64,000 nt of DNA from Dactylosporangium sucinum (GTDB taxonomy: Bacteria; Actinomycetota; Actinomycetes; Mycobacteriales; Micromonosporaceae): the NCBI RefSeq assembly GCF_014647515.1, contig NZ_BMPI01000031.1, forward strand, positions 55,917 to 119,916, read 5' to 3'. The stretch's first letter is position 1. Every line of letters begins with the position of its first letter. The translations under genes were made by a program, and so were the position numbers. Below the pieces are notes generated by a model, which made no database searches, had not been told where the DNA came from, and was given only the letters and a program-made list of their open reading frames with translations. Below are positions 29,275-38,574 of this stretch, in pieces.

Positions 29275-30278
29275 CCCGGCAGCGGACGGCGACCGCGCGC
29301 CGGGTCCGCGGCCGGACGAGGACCAGGCGCACGGGCGCCGTCCGGTGGGCGCCAGCCGGCGGACCACAGCGCCGCGCGCACCTGGGCCGCCACCTCGGCG
29401 GGCCGGTGACGGACCTGCCAGGCCGCGAACCGCAGCAGCCGGCCGCCCGCGATCGCCACGTCGTTGTGCTGGCGCATGTCGGCGACCCACGCCCGCGCCT
29501 CCATGTGCTGACCGCCGTCGATCTCGACGTGGACGCCGAAGTCGTCGAAGAGCGCGTCGCGGTACCGCTTGCGCCCGAGGCTGTCGAGGCGCACCACCTG
29601 CCGGCTCGGCTCGGGCAGCCCGTGACGCCGGCAGAGCCGGACGAAGTCCACCTCCGGCAGCGACTCCGAGCCGCCCCGGGCGTCGTCGGCGGCGGCCCGG
29701 ATCAGCCGCTCGCGCCGCAGGCCGCGCATCCGGTCGAGCGCGGCGTGCACGTCGTCGCCCGCGACCAGCCGCTGCTGGAACCCGGCCGAGATCACCGCCG
29801 CGGCCTCGGCGTCGTCCACCGCCCACTGCGCCGCGTCGATCAGCGAGCGGGCGGCGGACGTCCGGGGCGGTGCGGCGTTGCCCAGCGTGTCGGCCGCCGG
29901 CAGCTGGACGGTCCGGCGCACAACGGTCCCGGGCGGCGCCACGAGCTTGCGGCCGGAGCGCACCAGGATGTACGTCTCATGCCGGAAGTAGTGCCGCAGG
30001 CCGGATGCCTCCAGTGCGCTGAGCCCGGCGAGCAGGCCGTCCGTGGCCAGCACCGCGAGCCAGCGGCGCTGCGCGACGCCGAGCTCGCCGGGAACGGCCA
30101 CGTAGACCGATCGGTGCGGCCGCTGCCAGCGGCCGGACGAGACCCGGTGCCGCAGGGCGCTCTCCGACAGGTGACCCAGGGCCTGGCGGCGGGAGACGAC
30201 CCGGTGCTGCCGGAACAGCAGGTGCTCGAACGGGTCGTCACCGCGCGGGGGCTCGCGCTCCGCCGTGTTCCAGGACAT
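29271..30278 (-). CDS. DUF559-type endonuclease-like protein
   Basis: 335 residues. The N-terminal part (about 15-200) resembles the winged-helix region of AbiEi-like antitoxin proteins (VVSRRQALGHLSESALRHRV). The C-terminal part has a PD-(D/E)xK pattern: Glu 205, Asp 241 in RDALFDDFG, Glu 252 in VEIDGGQHM. Such proteins are widespread single copies in actinobacteria with unknown role, perhaps very-short-patch-like or defence nucleases. No partner toxin is adjacent. The stop codon falls inside a palindromic repeat, so the C-terminal Pro/Arg-rich tail may have been reshaped by it. Confidence 0.7.
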   Translation of the reverse strand: MSWNTAEREPPRGDDPFEHLLFRQHRVVSRRQALGHLSESALRHRVSSGRWQRPHRSVYVAVPGELGVAQRRWLAVLATDGLLAGLSALEASGLRHYFRHETYILVRSGRKLVAPPGTVVRRTVQLPAADTLGNAAPPRTSAARSLIDAAQWAVDDAEAAAVISAGFQQRLVAGDDVHAALDRMRGLRRERLIRAAADDARGGSESLPEVDFVRLCRRHGLPEPSRQVVRLDSLGRKRYRDALFDDFGVHVEIDGGQHMEARAWVADMRQHNDVAIAGGRLLRFAAWQVRHRPAEVAAQVRAALWSAGWRPPDGARAPGPRPAADPARGRRPLPG

Positions 30279-30340
30279 GCCCCGACCGTGGCACGAGCCG
30301 GGTGGCGAGCGCTGCCCCCGGGTGCGGCCTGTGGATAACC

Positions 30341-30784
30341 CTACGTGGCGTAGTCGGCGATGCGGCCCAGGATGCCGTTGAGGAAGCGGGGGCTGTCGTC
30401 GGTCGACAGCGTCTCGGCGAGCTCGACCGCCTCCGTGATGGCCACCGGGTTGTCGATCTCGTCGTTGTACAGCAGCTCGTACACCGCGATGCGGGCCAGG
30501 TTGCGGTCCACCACCGGCATGCGCTCCAGGGTCCAGCCCTCGGCGTAGCTCGACAGCAGCTCGTCGATGCGGGCGGCGTGCGACTCGACGCCCTCGACGA
30601 GGCGGACCGTGTAGGGCAGATACGCCGGCTTCGGCTCCTCCAGGTTGGCCACGTAGGCCGTCAGGACCGACCCGCGCGGCTCACCGCGCAGGTCGGCCTG
30701 GTAGAGCACGTCCAGGGCGCGCTTGCGGGCCTTGCGCCGCGCGGTCATCTGCGCGGTGACGTCGCCCCCAAGGAAAGAGTTCAC
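30341..30784 (-). CDS. nusB: Transcription antitermination protein NusB
   Basis: An RNA-binding helical protein of the rRNA antitermination complex (with NusE/S10). Conserved segments ARRKARKRALDVLYQAD, VDRNLARIAVYELLY and SPRFLNGILGRIA identify it. The GTG at 30784 overlaps the efp stop (147 residues). An ATG at 30748 (135 residues) gives the usual N terminus MTARRKARKRALD and may be the true start. efp-nusB is a common actinobacterial pair. Confidence 0.93.
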   Translation of the reverse strand: MNSFLGGDVTAQMTARRKARKRALDVLYQADLRGEPRGSVLTAYVANLEEPKPAYLPYTVRLVEGVESHAARIDELLSSYAEGWTLERMPVVDRNLARIAVYELLYNDEIDNPVAITEAVELAETLSTDDSPRFLNGILGRIADYAT

Positions 30785-31338
30785 GCCCGGCCCAGGTAAC
30801 GGCTGTCGCGGGTGTCCACCTTGATCTTCTCGCCGGTGGAGATGAACAGCGGCACGTTGACGGTCGCGCCGGTCTCCACCGTGGCCGGCTTGGTGCCGCC
30901 GGTCGAGCGGTCGCCCTGCAGGCCGGGCTCGGTGTAGGTCACCTCGAGGATCACGGAGGTGGGCAGCTCGATGTAGAGCGGCGCGCCCTCGTGCGTGGCG
31001 ACGATCACCTCGGCCTCGGGCAGGAGGAAGTTGCTCGCCTCGCCGACGGTGCCGCCCGGGACGCTGATCTGCTCGTACGTCTCCAGGTCCATGAAGACGT
31101 AGTCCTCACCGTCGAGGTAGAGGTACTGCATCGTGCGCTTGTCGACCGTGGCGGTGTCAACTTTGGTCCCGGCGTTGAACGTGCGGTCGACCACCTTGCC
31201 GGAGAGCACGTTCTTCAGCGTGGTCCGCACGAACGCGCCGCCCTTGCCCGGCTTGACATGCTGGAACTCCACGACGGTCCAGAGGTCGCCGTCGAGGTTG
31301 AGCACCAGGCCGTTCTTCAGGTCGTTCGTGGTTGCCAT
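30781..31338 (-). CDS. efp: Elongation factor P
   Basis: It relieves ribosome stalling at polyproline stretches, which is relevant here because this window encodes Pro-rich proteins. At 185 residues it has three beta-barrel domains; the tip loop VKPGKGGAFVR carries the modifiable-lysine position (Lys in PGKGGAF). The start is ATG in MATTNDLKNGLVLNLDGDLW. It is divergent from the mannosyltransferase, 170 bases away. Confidence 0.96.
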   Translation of the reverse strand: MATTNDLKNGLVLNLDGDLWTVVEFQHVKPGKGGAFVRTTLKNVLSGKVVDRTFNAGTKVDTATVDKRTMQYLYLDGEDYVFMDLETYEQISVPGGTVGEASNFLLPEAEVIVATHEGAPLYIELPTSVILEVTYTEPGLQGDRSTGGTKPATVETGATVNVPLFISTGEKIKVDTRDSRYLGRA

Positions 31339-31508
31339 GTGGATAGACGTCACTTTCGTCGAATGGTCCGCGGCGTCCGCCGGCGGAAAAAGGCCCGGTG
31401 AAGTGTACCGGTCGAAGTGAAATCGGCCCGAAGCAGCATACCGGCCGCAACGGGCTGTGTTCACCCGCACGTTTCCATCGAGACATCTGACTCTGCCAGC
31501 GTGCCCGG

Positions 31509-32852
31509 GTGGGACGACCGGAACTCACCGTCAACCGTACCCTCGGCTTCGCCGGCGCCATCGCGATCGCCATCGGCGGCCTGGCCGCGGGCGCCCTGCC
31601 GTTGCGCGACCCGTTCGAGCACTGGCCGGTGGTGCGGGAGTTGCGGGCGTTCCCGTTGCTGGGGGTGGCCGGCACCTACCTCGGGCTGGCCCTGCTGTGC
31701 GGCGCCTGGCTGCGCCTGCGCTCGACGCTCGACGAGCAGAGCCCCGGCGACCTGGTGAAGACGCTGCTGTGGTGGGGGGCGCCGCTCGCGCTGACCCCGC
31801 CGATGTTCAGCCGGGACGTGTACAGCTACCTCGCCCAGGGCGCGATGGTGCGCGACGGGCTCGACGCGTACAAGTTCGGGCCGTCGAGCCTCGGCGGTCC
31901 CCTGGCGGCCAACGTGCCGCCGATCTGGCAGGACACCCCGGCGCCCTACGGGCCGGTGTTCCTGCGCGCCGCCGCCGGCGTGGTGGAGGTGACCGGCGAC
32001 CACGCGGTCTGGGGCGTGTTCGGGCTGCGCGTCGTCGCCCTCGCCGGGGTCGCCCTCGTGGTCGTGTGCCTGCCGGGGATCGCCGCCCGGTTCGGGGTGC
32101 CGCCGCAGCGCGCGCTGTGGTTCGGCGCGCTGAACCCGCTCCTGCTGCTGCACCTCGTCGCGGGCGTGCACAACGACGCGGTGATGGTCGGGCTGATGGC
32201 CGCGGGCCTCTACTGCGCCGCCAAGCAGCGCCCGATGCTCGCCACCGCCCTCATCGTGGCCGCGTCGCTCATCAAGGTGCCGGCCGCGCTCGCCATCGTC
32301 GCCGTCATCGCGCTCGCCCCGACCAAGATCCTGCGCATCGTCGTCGCCGGCGCGGGCGCCCTGCTCTCCCTGCAGCTCGCCGCCGACCTGGGGCTGGGCT
32401 GGATCGGCGCGCTGCGGACCCCGACCACCGTGCGCAACGGGCTGTCGTTCAGCACCGACATCGCCATGCTCGTCGGTGAGGCCGGCTGGCCGGGCGCGAC
32501 CCAGGCGATCCGCACGGTGGCGCTCGGGCTCGGCTGCCTCATCGCCGCCTGGGCGCTGCTACGGGCACCCAACCCGGTGGCGGGCGTGGGCATCGCGCTG
32601 GCGGCCATCGTCCTCTTCGGCCCGGTGGTGCATCCCTGGTACCTCCTGTGGCCGATCGTCCCGATCGCGGCGGGCCTGCGGCGGGTGCCGCCGGCGGCGG
32701 TCTGGGGCTGCGTCGGGGTGGCCATGTTCCTGCTGCCGGGCGGCGCCCCCGGCTACCCGCAGGCGGTCGTCGCCGCGGTCATCGGCACCGTCGCCGGCCT
32801 GCTCTACCTCAGGCTGCGCCCGCCGGTGCCGGCGTTGGTCCCGGTCGTGTGA
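31509..32852 (+). CDS. Polyprenol-phosphate-mannose-dependent alpha-(1,6)-mannosyltransferase (MptA/MptB-like)
   Basis: A 447-residue integral membrane GT-C glycosyltransferase with about 12 predicted helices. An acidic loop after the first helices, SRDVYSYLAQGAMV (about 100-113), matches the catalytic region of the mycobacterial MptA/MptB family that builds the mannan core of lipomannan. LNPLLLLHLVAGVHNDAVMVGL is another family motif. It would use a lipid-linked mannose donor on the outer face of the membrane. The GTG start has no strong ribosome binding site. It is convergent with aroB, and a short GC-rich repeat lies between them. Confidence 0.82.
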   Translation: MGRPELTVNRTLGFAGAIAIAIGGLAAGALPLRDPFEHWPVVRELRAFPLLGVAGTYLGLALLCGAWLRLRSTLDEQSPGDLVKTLLWWGAPLALTPPMFSRDVYSYLAQGAMVRDGLDAYKFGPSSLGGPLAANVPPIWQDTPAPYGPVFLRAAAGVVEVTGDHAVWGVFGLRVVALAGVALVVVCLPGIAARFGVPPQRALWFGALNPLLLLHLVAGVHNDAVMVGLMAAGLYCAAKQRPMLATALIVAASLIKVPAALAIVAVIALAPTKILRIVVAGAGALLSLQLAADLGLGWIGALRTPTTVRNGLSFSTDIAMLVGEAGWPGATQAIRTVALGLGCLIAAWALLRAPNPVAGVGIALAAIVLFGPVVHPWYLLWPIVPIAAGLRRVPPAAVWGCVGVAMFLLPGGAPGYPQAVVAAVIGTVAGLLYLRLRPPVPALVPVV

Positions 32853-32869
32853 CCTCCGCTGCGCTCCGG
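32853..32869. repeat. Short interspersed element cctccgctgcgctccgg, copy 1
   Basis: The 17-base core lies between the convergent stops of the mannosyltransferase and aroB and is flanked by gtgac/gtcac, which can pair. Two more exact copies occur at 63929 and 63959 in the 3' end of ruvA. Confidence 0.6.
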
Positions 32870-32874
32870 CCCGG

Positions 32875-33936
32875 TCACGTCGTGACGACGTCCTGATACG
32901 CCGCCACGAGCAGCTCGTCGGACGGGCCCTCCAGGGTGCCGGGCACGCCGAGCCCGTCGAGGACGACGAACCGGAGCATCGCGCCGCGGGCCTTCTTGTC
33001 GACCCGCATCGCCGCGTGCAGCTGCGGCCACGCCGCCGCCGGGTAGGTCACCGGCAGCCCGAGCAGCTCCAGGATCGCCCGGTGCCGCGCGGCGACCTCC
33101 GGCGAGAGCCGCCCCGTGAGCCGCCCCAGGGCCGCGGCATAGACCAGGCCGACGCTGATCGCGTGGCCGTGCTTCCAGCGGTACCCCTCGTGGCGCTCGA
33201 TGGCATGGCCGAGGGTGTGCCCGTAGTTGAGGATCTCGCGCAGGCCCGCCTCGCGCAGGTCGGCCGAGACCACGCGCGCCTTCACCGCCACCGCCCGCTC
33301 GACGAGCTCCGGCAGCACCGTCCCGCGCGGGTCGAGCGCCGCGGCCGGGTCGGCCTCGACGAGGTCGAGGATGCCGGGGTCGGCGATGAACCCGCACTTG
33401 ACCACCTCGGCCATCCCGGCGCGCAGGTCGTCCCCGGGCAGCGTGTCGAGGGTCGCCAGGTCGCAGACCACGCCGACCGGCGGGTAGAAGGCGCCGACGA
33501 GGTTCTTGCCGGCGGCGGTGTTGACGCCGGTCTTGCCGCCGACGGCCGCGTCGACCATGCCGAGCAGGCTGGTCGGGACCTGCACCAGGCGCACGCCGCG
33601 CAGCCAGCAGGCGGCGACGAAGCCGGCGAGGTCGGTGACCGCCCCGCCGCCGACGCCGACGACCGCGTCGGAGCGGGTGAACGCGGCGGCGCCGAGCTCG
33701 TCCCAGCAGCGGGCGGCGACCGTGATGTCCTTGCCGGCCTCGGCGTCGGGCAGCTCGATCGGCAGCACGCCGAACCCGGCCGCGCGCAGCGCGTCCAGCA
33801 CGGCGGTCGCGTGGCCCTCGACGGGGCCGGCGTAGAGCACGGCGACCTGGTTGGCGCCCTTGACGAGCACCGGCACCCGGTCGGCGAGGCCGCGGCCGAT
33901 CTCGACCGCGTAGTCCTTGACGTCGACGATCGTCAC
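32875..33936 (-). CDS. aroB: 3-dehydroquinate synthase
   Basis: Second step of the shikimate pathway, NAD and metal dependent. The 353-residue protein shows GVGGGAVTDLAGFVAACWLRG (NAD binding), QVPTSLLGMVDAAVGGKTGVN and the metal-binding EVVKCG and GHTLGHAIE. The GTG start overlaps the aroK stop. It is the last gene of aroE-aroC-aroK-aroB. Confidence 0.96.
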   Translation of the reverse strand: MTIVDVKDYAVEIGRGLADRVPVLVKGANQVAVLYAGPVEGHATAVLDALRAAGFGVLPIELPDAEAGKDITVAARCWDELGAAAFTRSDAVVGVGGGAVTDLAGFVAACWLRGVRLVQVPTSLLGMVDAAVGGKTGVNTAAGKNLVGAFYPPVGVVCDLATLDTLPGDDLRAGMAEVVKCGFIADPGILDLVEADPAAALDPRGTVLPELVERAVAVKARVVSADLREAGLREILNYGHTLGHAIERHEGYRWKHGHAISVGLVYAAALGRLTGRLSPEVAARHRAILELLGLPVTYPAAAWPQLHAAMRVDKKARGAMLRFVVLDGLGVPGTLEGPSDELLVAAYQDVVTT

Positions 33937-34430
33937 AGCCGCCCCGCCAGCTCGGCGGCGATGTCCTCCGGCTCGCGGCCGTCGGTCTCCACCGTCACGG
34001 TCGCCACCTCCTCGTAGAGCGGGCGGCGCTGGTCGAGCAGGTACTTCAGGGTGGCCCGCGGGTTCATCGCGAGCAGCGGCCGGCCGGCGCCCAGCCCGAC
34101 CCGCGAGACGGCGTCGGAGAGCCCGACCGACAGGTACACCACGGTGTGCCCGGCGAGGGCGGCCCGGGTCTGCTCGGCCAGGATCGCGCCGCCGCCGAGG
34201 GCGAGCACGCCGCCGAACGTGGACAGCGCGGTGGCGACGGCCTCGCGCTCCAGCTTCCGGAAGTGGTCCTCGCCCTCGTCGAAGAAGATCTCCGGGATCG
34301 GCTTGCCGGCGATCGTCTCGATGTCGGTGTCGACGTCGCGGAACTCGACGCCGAGCGCCTCGGCGAGCAGCCCGCCGACGGTCGTCTTGCCGGCCCCCGG
34401 CGGGCCGACGAGCACGGCGCGGGGGCTCAC
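33933..34430 (-). CDS. aroK: Shikimate kinase
   Basis: It phosphorylates shikimate with ATP. Of 165 residues, the usual size; Walker A GPPGAGKTT (9-17), DVDTDIE (substrate Asp), and GGGAIL are visible. The start is GTG at 34430, overlapping the aroC stop. Upstream open frame in aroC is a shadow. Confidence 0.95.
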   Translation of the reverse strand: MSPRAVLVGPPGAGKTTVGGLLAEALGVEFRDVDTDIETIAGKPIPEIFFDEGEDHFRKLEREAVATALSTFGGVLALGGGAILAEQTRAALAGHTVVYLSVGLSDAVSRVGLGAGRPLLAMNPRATLKYLLDQRRPLYEEVATVTVETDGREPEDIAAELAGRL

Positions 34431-35605
34431 CGGATCACCAGGTGCTCGAGGTAGCCGGCGACGTTGCGGCGGATCTCCGGGACCGAGTCGCCGCCGAACT
34501 TCTCGAGGGCGGCCTCGGCCAGCACCAGCGCCACCATGGCCTCGGCCACGACGGCGGCCGCCGGGACCGCGCACACGTCCGACCGCTGGTTGATCGCGGT
34601 CGCCGGCTCGCCGGTCGTGACGTCGACGGTCTGCAGCGCCCGGTTGAGCGACGAGATCGGCTTCATCGCGGCCCGCACGCGCAGCGGCTCGCCGGTCGTG
34701 ATGCCGCCCTCCAGGCCGCCGGCCCGGTCGGTGATCCGGCGGACCCCGTCGGGCGTGTTGATGATCTCGTCGTGCGCGACCGAGCCGCGGGAGCGCGCCT
34801 GGGTGAACGCGTCACCGATCTCGACGCCCTTGATCGCCTGGATCGACATGAGCGCGGTGGCCAGGCGGGCGTCGAGCTTGCGGTCCCACTGCACGTGGCT
34901 GCCGAGGCCCGGCGGCACGCCGTAGGCCAGCACCTCCACGATGCCGCCGAGCGTGTCGGCGTCCTTCTTGGCGGCGTCGACCTCCTCGACCATCCGCGCG
35001 CTCGCCTCCGGGTCGAGGCAGCGCAGCGGGTCGGCGTCGATGCGCTCGAAGTCCTCGGGCCGCGGCACCAGGCCGGGCTTCGCGGCGACCGAGCCGAGCT
35101 CGATCACGTGCGACACGATCTCCACGCCGAGGGCCTGGCGCAGCAGCGCCTTGGCGACGGTGCCGACCGCGACCCGCGCCGCGGTCTCCCGCGCGCTGGC
35201 CCGCTCCAGGATCGGGCGGGCGTCGGTGTGCCCGTACTTCTGCATGCCGGCAAGATCGGCGTGCCCCGGCCGGGGCCGGGTCAGCGGCGCGTTGCGGGCC
35301 TGGGCGGCGAGCACGTCGGGGTCGACCGGGTCGGCCGCCATGACCGTCTCCCACTTCGGCCACTCGCTGTTGCCGACGCGGATGGCGACCGGGCTGCCGA
35401 GCGTGAGCCCGTGCCGGAGGCCGCCGACGAACTCGACGACGTCCTGCTCGAAGCTCATCCGCGCGCCGCGGCCGTAGCCGAGGCGCCGACGGGCCAACTC
35501 TGCCGCCACGGACGCGCTCGTCAGCTCGATCCCGGCGGGGACGCCCTCCAGGATGGCCACGAGCGCCGGGCCATGGGATTCACCAGCGGTCAACCAGCGC
35601 AACAC
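34427..35605 (-). CDS. aroC: Chorismate synthase
   Basis: It converts EPSP to chorismate using reduced FMN. The 392-residue protein starts MLRWLTAGESHGPALVAILE, the family signature, and later has GGLEGGITTGEPLRVR and RSDVCAVPAAAVVAEAMVA. The GTG start lies 23 bases after the aroE stop. EPSP synthase (aroA) is not in this window. Confidence 0.96.
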   Translation of the reverse strand: MLRWLTAGESHGPALVAILEGVPAGIELTSASVAAELARRRLGYGRGARMSFEQDVVEFVGGLRHGLTLGSPVAIRVGNSEWPKWETVMAADPVDPDVLAAQARNAPLTRPRPGHADLAGMQKYGHTDARPILERASARETAARVAVGTVAKALLRQALGVEIVSHVIELGSVAAKPGLVPRPEDFERIDADPLRCLDPEASARMVEEVDAAKKDADTLGGIVEVLAYGVPPGLGSHVQWDRKLDARLATALMSIQAIKGVEIGDAFTQARSRGSVAHDEIINTPDGVRRITDRAGGLEGGITTGEPLRVRAAMKPISSLNRALQTVDVTTGEPATAINQRSDVCAVPAAAVVAEAMVALVLAEAALEKFGGDSVPEIRRNVAGYLEHLVIR

Positions 35606-35628
35606 GTGGCAAGTCTGTCACGCCGCCG

Positions 35629-36438
35629 TCATCCGGCGGCGTAGAGGGCCGCGCGCATCTCACCCACTGGCGCGGCCACGCCGGTGAACAACTCGAACTG
35701 GTCGACGGCCTGCCACAGCAGCAGGTCGAGCCCGGAGACGATCGCGCACCCGGCCGCCTGCGCGGCGGCGGCCAGCGGCGTCGGCCACGGGTCGTAGACC
35801 GCGTCGAACACCACGGGACGGCCCGACCAGTCGGCGGTGGCGAGGTGGTCGGCGGCCCCCTTCGGTACCGTCGAGATCACCACCGGCGCCGTGGCCGCCT
35901 CGTGCGCCCGGTCCCACGGCTCGCCGGCCAGGTCGACGTTCAGCGCCTCCGCCACCGGCCTGAGCTCCTCGGCCGCCTCCGGCCGGCGGGTGTAGACCGT
36001 GACGTCGGCGCCGAGGCTGGCCGCGGCCGCGATCGCCGCCCGCGCGGTGCCACCGCCGCCGAGCAGGGCGAGCCGCCGGGTGCGGGACACGCCCGCCTCC
36101 AGCAGGGCGCGGACCATGCCCGGGGCGTCGGTGTTGTACGCGTGCCAGCCGTAGGCCCGGCGGACCAGCGTGTTGGCCGCGCCGATCGCCTGCGCGAACG
36201 GGTCGACGAGCGCGGCGACGCGCAGCGCCTCCTCCTTGAGCGGCATGGTCAGCGAGAGCCCGGCCCACTCCTGGCCCAGGCCCTCGACCAGCCCCTTGAG
36301 GTCCTCTTCGCCGCATTCGAAGGAGGTGTACCGCCAGTGCGTCAGACCGGCGGCCCGGTAGCCCGCGTTGTGCAGGACCGGTGAGCGGGAGTGGCTCACC
36401 GGCTTGCCGAGCACGGCCGCTCGTTGCTCAGTAGGCAC
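35629..36438 (-). CDS. aroE: Shikimate dehydrogenase
   Basis: NADPH-dependent reduction of 3-dehydroshikimate. The 269-residue protein has the substrate motif KPVSHSRSPVLHNAGY, the catalytic Lys in LTMPLKEEAL, NTDAPG, and the dinucleotide loop LLGGGGTARAA. The start GTG overlaps the mltG stop by 11 bases, so cell-wall, Holliday-junction resolvase-like and shikimate genes share a transcript (ruvX-mltG-aroE-aroC-aroK-aroB). Confidence 0.94.
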   Translation of the reverse strand: MPTEQRAAVLGKPVSHSRSPVLHNAGYRAAGLTHWRYTSFECGEEDLKGLVEGLGQEWAGLSLTMPLKEEALRVAALVDPFAQAIGAANTLVRRAYGWHAYNTDAPGMVRALLEAGVSRTRRLALLGGGGTARAAIAAAASLGADVTVYTRRPEAAEELRPVAEALNVDLAGEPWDRAHEAATAPVVISTVPKGAADHLATADWSGRPVVFDAVYDPWPTPLAAAAQAAGCAIVSGLDLLLWQAVDQFELFTGVAAPVGEMRAALYAAG

Positions 36439-37612
36439 CGTTCTTCTTCGCCGTCTCGATGTTGCGCAGGTGCTGCTGGTAGTCGTCGGTGAACGCCGAG
36501 TTCTTGTCCTTGTCGATCAGCACGAAGTACAGCCACTTCTCGCCCGGCGTCGGGTTGAGCGCCGCGCTGAGCGCGTCCTTGCCCGGGCTGCAGATCGGGC
36601 CGGGCGGGAGGCCGGCCTGCCCGTACGTGCGGTACGGGTTGTTGGGGTCGGTGAGCTCGGCGGTCGTGAGGTTGTGCTTGCGGGGCTGGCCCTGCAGCTC
36701 GCGCCAGTAGTTGGTGGTCGAGTCGAACTCGAGGTTCATCGGCGGCTTCTTGTTGAGCCGGTTGTAGATGACCCGCGCGACCTTGGGCATGTCGGCGATC
36801 GTGCCGGCCTCACCCTGCACCAGCGAGGCGTTGATCAGCGCCGAGAACGGCATGAGCTCCTTGCCCTGGGCGATGTTGACGAGGTCGAGCTCCTGCACCA
36901 CCGACAGGAAATGGGCGACCATCTTCTTGAGGATCGTGGTCGCGGTCTCCCCCGGCCCGAACTCGTACGTGTCGGGGAACAGGAAGCCCTCGACCGTCTT
37001 GTTGGCCGTCTTGCCGTCGGTGCGGTTGAACCAGAAGTCGGGCACGCCGAGCGCGATCGGGTCCTTGGCCGCGGCGTTGAACTCCTCGACCTTGATGCCG
37101 GTCTCCTTCGCCAGCAGCTCGAAGGTGGCCTTCATCGTCAGGCCTTCCTGGATCGTCACCCGGTCGACCACTTTGTTCTTGGGATCGGCGAGCGTCGTCA
37201 GGGCGTCCTCGGCGCGCATCTGCTTGCGCAGCTTGTAGAAGCCGGGCTGGATCTTCTTGCTGCGCTCCTCGTTCTTCTTCGCCGCCTCGACGAAGGCCTT
37301 GGTGCTCTTGACGACGCCGGCCTCGAGCAGCGTCTGGGCGATCTCCAGCGACGTCTGGCCGCTCTTGACCTCGACCGTCACCTCACCGGTGCCGCCGCCG
37401 TTGTAGTCGGGGGCGGCGAACAGGTCCTTGACGCGGTCGATGCCCGCGTAGGCCCCGAACGCGAGACCGCCGATGACCAGCAGGCTGATGAAGAAGGCGA
37501 GGAAGGTCCTTCCGCCGCGCCCCTTCTTCTTTTTCCTGGGGGGCGCAGAAGAAGCGCGGCGCCGGTGCCGCGGCCGCTCCTCTTCGTCCCACGCCAGATC
37601 CAGCTCGTTCAT
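36428..37612 (-). CDS. mltG: Endolytic murein transglycosylase MltG
   Basis: A membrane-bound enzyme that cleaves nascent glycan strands and sets their length. Of 394 residues: a basic cytosolic N terminus (Lys/Arg-rich to residue 35), one membrane helix TFLAFFISLLVIGGLAFGAY (36-55), a LysM-like region, and the YceG catalytic domain with the Glu of NASLVQGEAG followed by VARVIYNRL. The ATG at 37612 has AGGAGG ten bases upstream; an in-frame GTG two codons earlier is the alternative. Confidence 0.94.
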   Translation of the reverse strand: MNELDLAWDEEERPRHRRRASSAPPRKKKKGRGGRTFLAFFISLLVIGGLAFGAYAGIDRVKDLFAAPDYNGGGTGEVTVEVKSGQTSLEIAQTLLEAGVVKSTKAFVEAAKKNEERSKKIQPGFYKLRKQMRAEDALTTLADPKNKVVDRVTIQEGLTMKATFELLAKETGIKVEEFNAAAKDPIALGVPDFWFNRTDGKTANKTVEGFLFPDTYEFGPGETATTILKKMVAHFLSVVQELDLVNIAQGKELMPFSALINASLVQGEAGTIADMPKVARVIYNRLNKKPPMNLEFDSTTNYWRELQGQPRKHNLTTAELTDPNNPYRTYGQAGLPPGPICSPGKDALSAALNPTPGEKWLYFVLIDKDKNSAFTDDYQQHLRNIETAKKNGAY

Positions 37613-37634
37613 CTGCACACTGCCTCCTGGCTGC

Positions 37635-38111
37635 TCAGCCGCGAACTGGTCCGGCCCGTCGCGCGTCGAGCCACCCTTGCAGGATCTCCACGGCGGCCAC
37701 TTGATCGACGACCGCCCGCTGGCGCCGTCCTCGGACGCCACGCTCGGACAGCCTACGTGCTGCCGCCGCCGTGGACATCCTCTCGTCAGTGAGCACGACA
37801 GGCACGGGCGCGGCCATTCGCCCGAGCCGATCCGCGTACTGCCTGATAAGCCCGGCCGCGGGCCCTTCCTTCCCGGCCAGGTTGATGGGGAGCCCGACGA
37901 CGATCTCGATCGCCTCGTACTCGGCGACGTAGGCCATGATTTGCGACATGTCGGAAGGGTCGCCGTCGTCGGCGCGCTGGTCGCGCGCGAGCGTGGCGAC
38001 GGGGCTGGCGAGAATCCCGTCGGGGTCGCAGACGGCGATCCCCACGCGGACACTGCCGACATCGACACCGATCCGCCTGCCGCGGACCCACTCGCCTGTC
38101 ACGCTAGGCAC
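37635..38111 (-). CDS. ruvX: RuvX/YqgF family resolvase-like nuclease (pre-16S rRNA processing)
   Basis: A 158-residue RNase H-fold protein. The catalytic Asp is in GVDVGSVRVGIAV, a second acidic region is VVGLPINLAGKEG, and VLTDERMSTAAA is the third motif. The family acts in 16S rRNA 5' maturation in E. coli. The GTG start is at 38111. alaS upstream and mltG/aro genes downstream is the usual actinobacterial order. Confidence 0.93.
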   Translation of the reverse strand: MPSVTGEWVRGRRIGVDVGSVRVGIAVCDPDGILASPVATLARDQRADDGDPSDMSQIMAYVAEYEAIEIVVGLPINLAGKEGPAAGLIRQYADRLGRMAAPVPVVLTDERMSTAAAARRLSERGVRGRRQRAVVDQVAAVEILQGWLDARRAGPVRG

Positions 38112-38340
38112 CCTAACCCTCCTCGCCTCCCCCGAACCGCCCCGGAGTCGTTGATCTAGCCCTTGCCGTCGCTGTTACGACCGCGTTCGGGGCAATATGC
38201 CCGTTCCCATCGACATCGTTCACCCACGGCGTTCACCCTGCGTCACTCAGCTCCCACCAGCACCGCACGCCTCACCCGTTGGGCGACATTTCGGACATGC
38301 GCACAGGTGCCCCACTCCGTCGCGCCACCCTTGCGGCCAC

Positions 38341-38385
38341 TCCATGATCAAGGGAACCAGCTGGCTGCCCCGGCAACCAGGAGCC
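38341..38385. repeat. ATGATC-type palindromic element, copy D (right arm truncated)
   Basis: The left arm ccatgatcaaggga and core ctggctgccccggcaaccag are present, but after tccctgga the right arm changes to unrelated sequence, so the hairpin is incomplete. Looks like a decayed copy. Confidence 0.65.
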
Positions 38386-38413
38386 TCCCTGGAGACCGCC
38401 CCGGACGCGGCCT

Positions 38414-38469
38414 CATGATCAATGGAGGCCGCTGGCTGTCATGGCAACCAGAAGTCTCCATCGATCATG
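38414..38469. repeat. ATGATC-type palindromic element, copy E
   Basis: Arms catgatcaatgga (38414-38426) and tccatcgatcatg (38457-38469) pair with one mismatch. The core ctggctgtcatggcaaccag is nearly the same as in copy B, 25 kb away. Confidence 0.8.
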
Positions 38470-38574
38470 GGCGCTGCTCCCACGCCCGGAAAGCTCCGAC
38501 CCGAGCGTCTCCCGCGCCCGGACACGACCCACGCCCTCGTGGCCTCGCCCCGGTCCACCGCTCCAGGCACCCGC

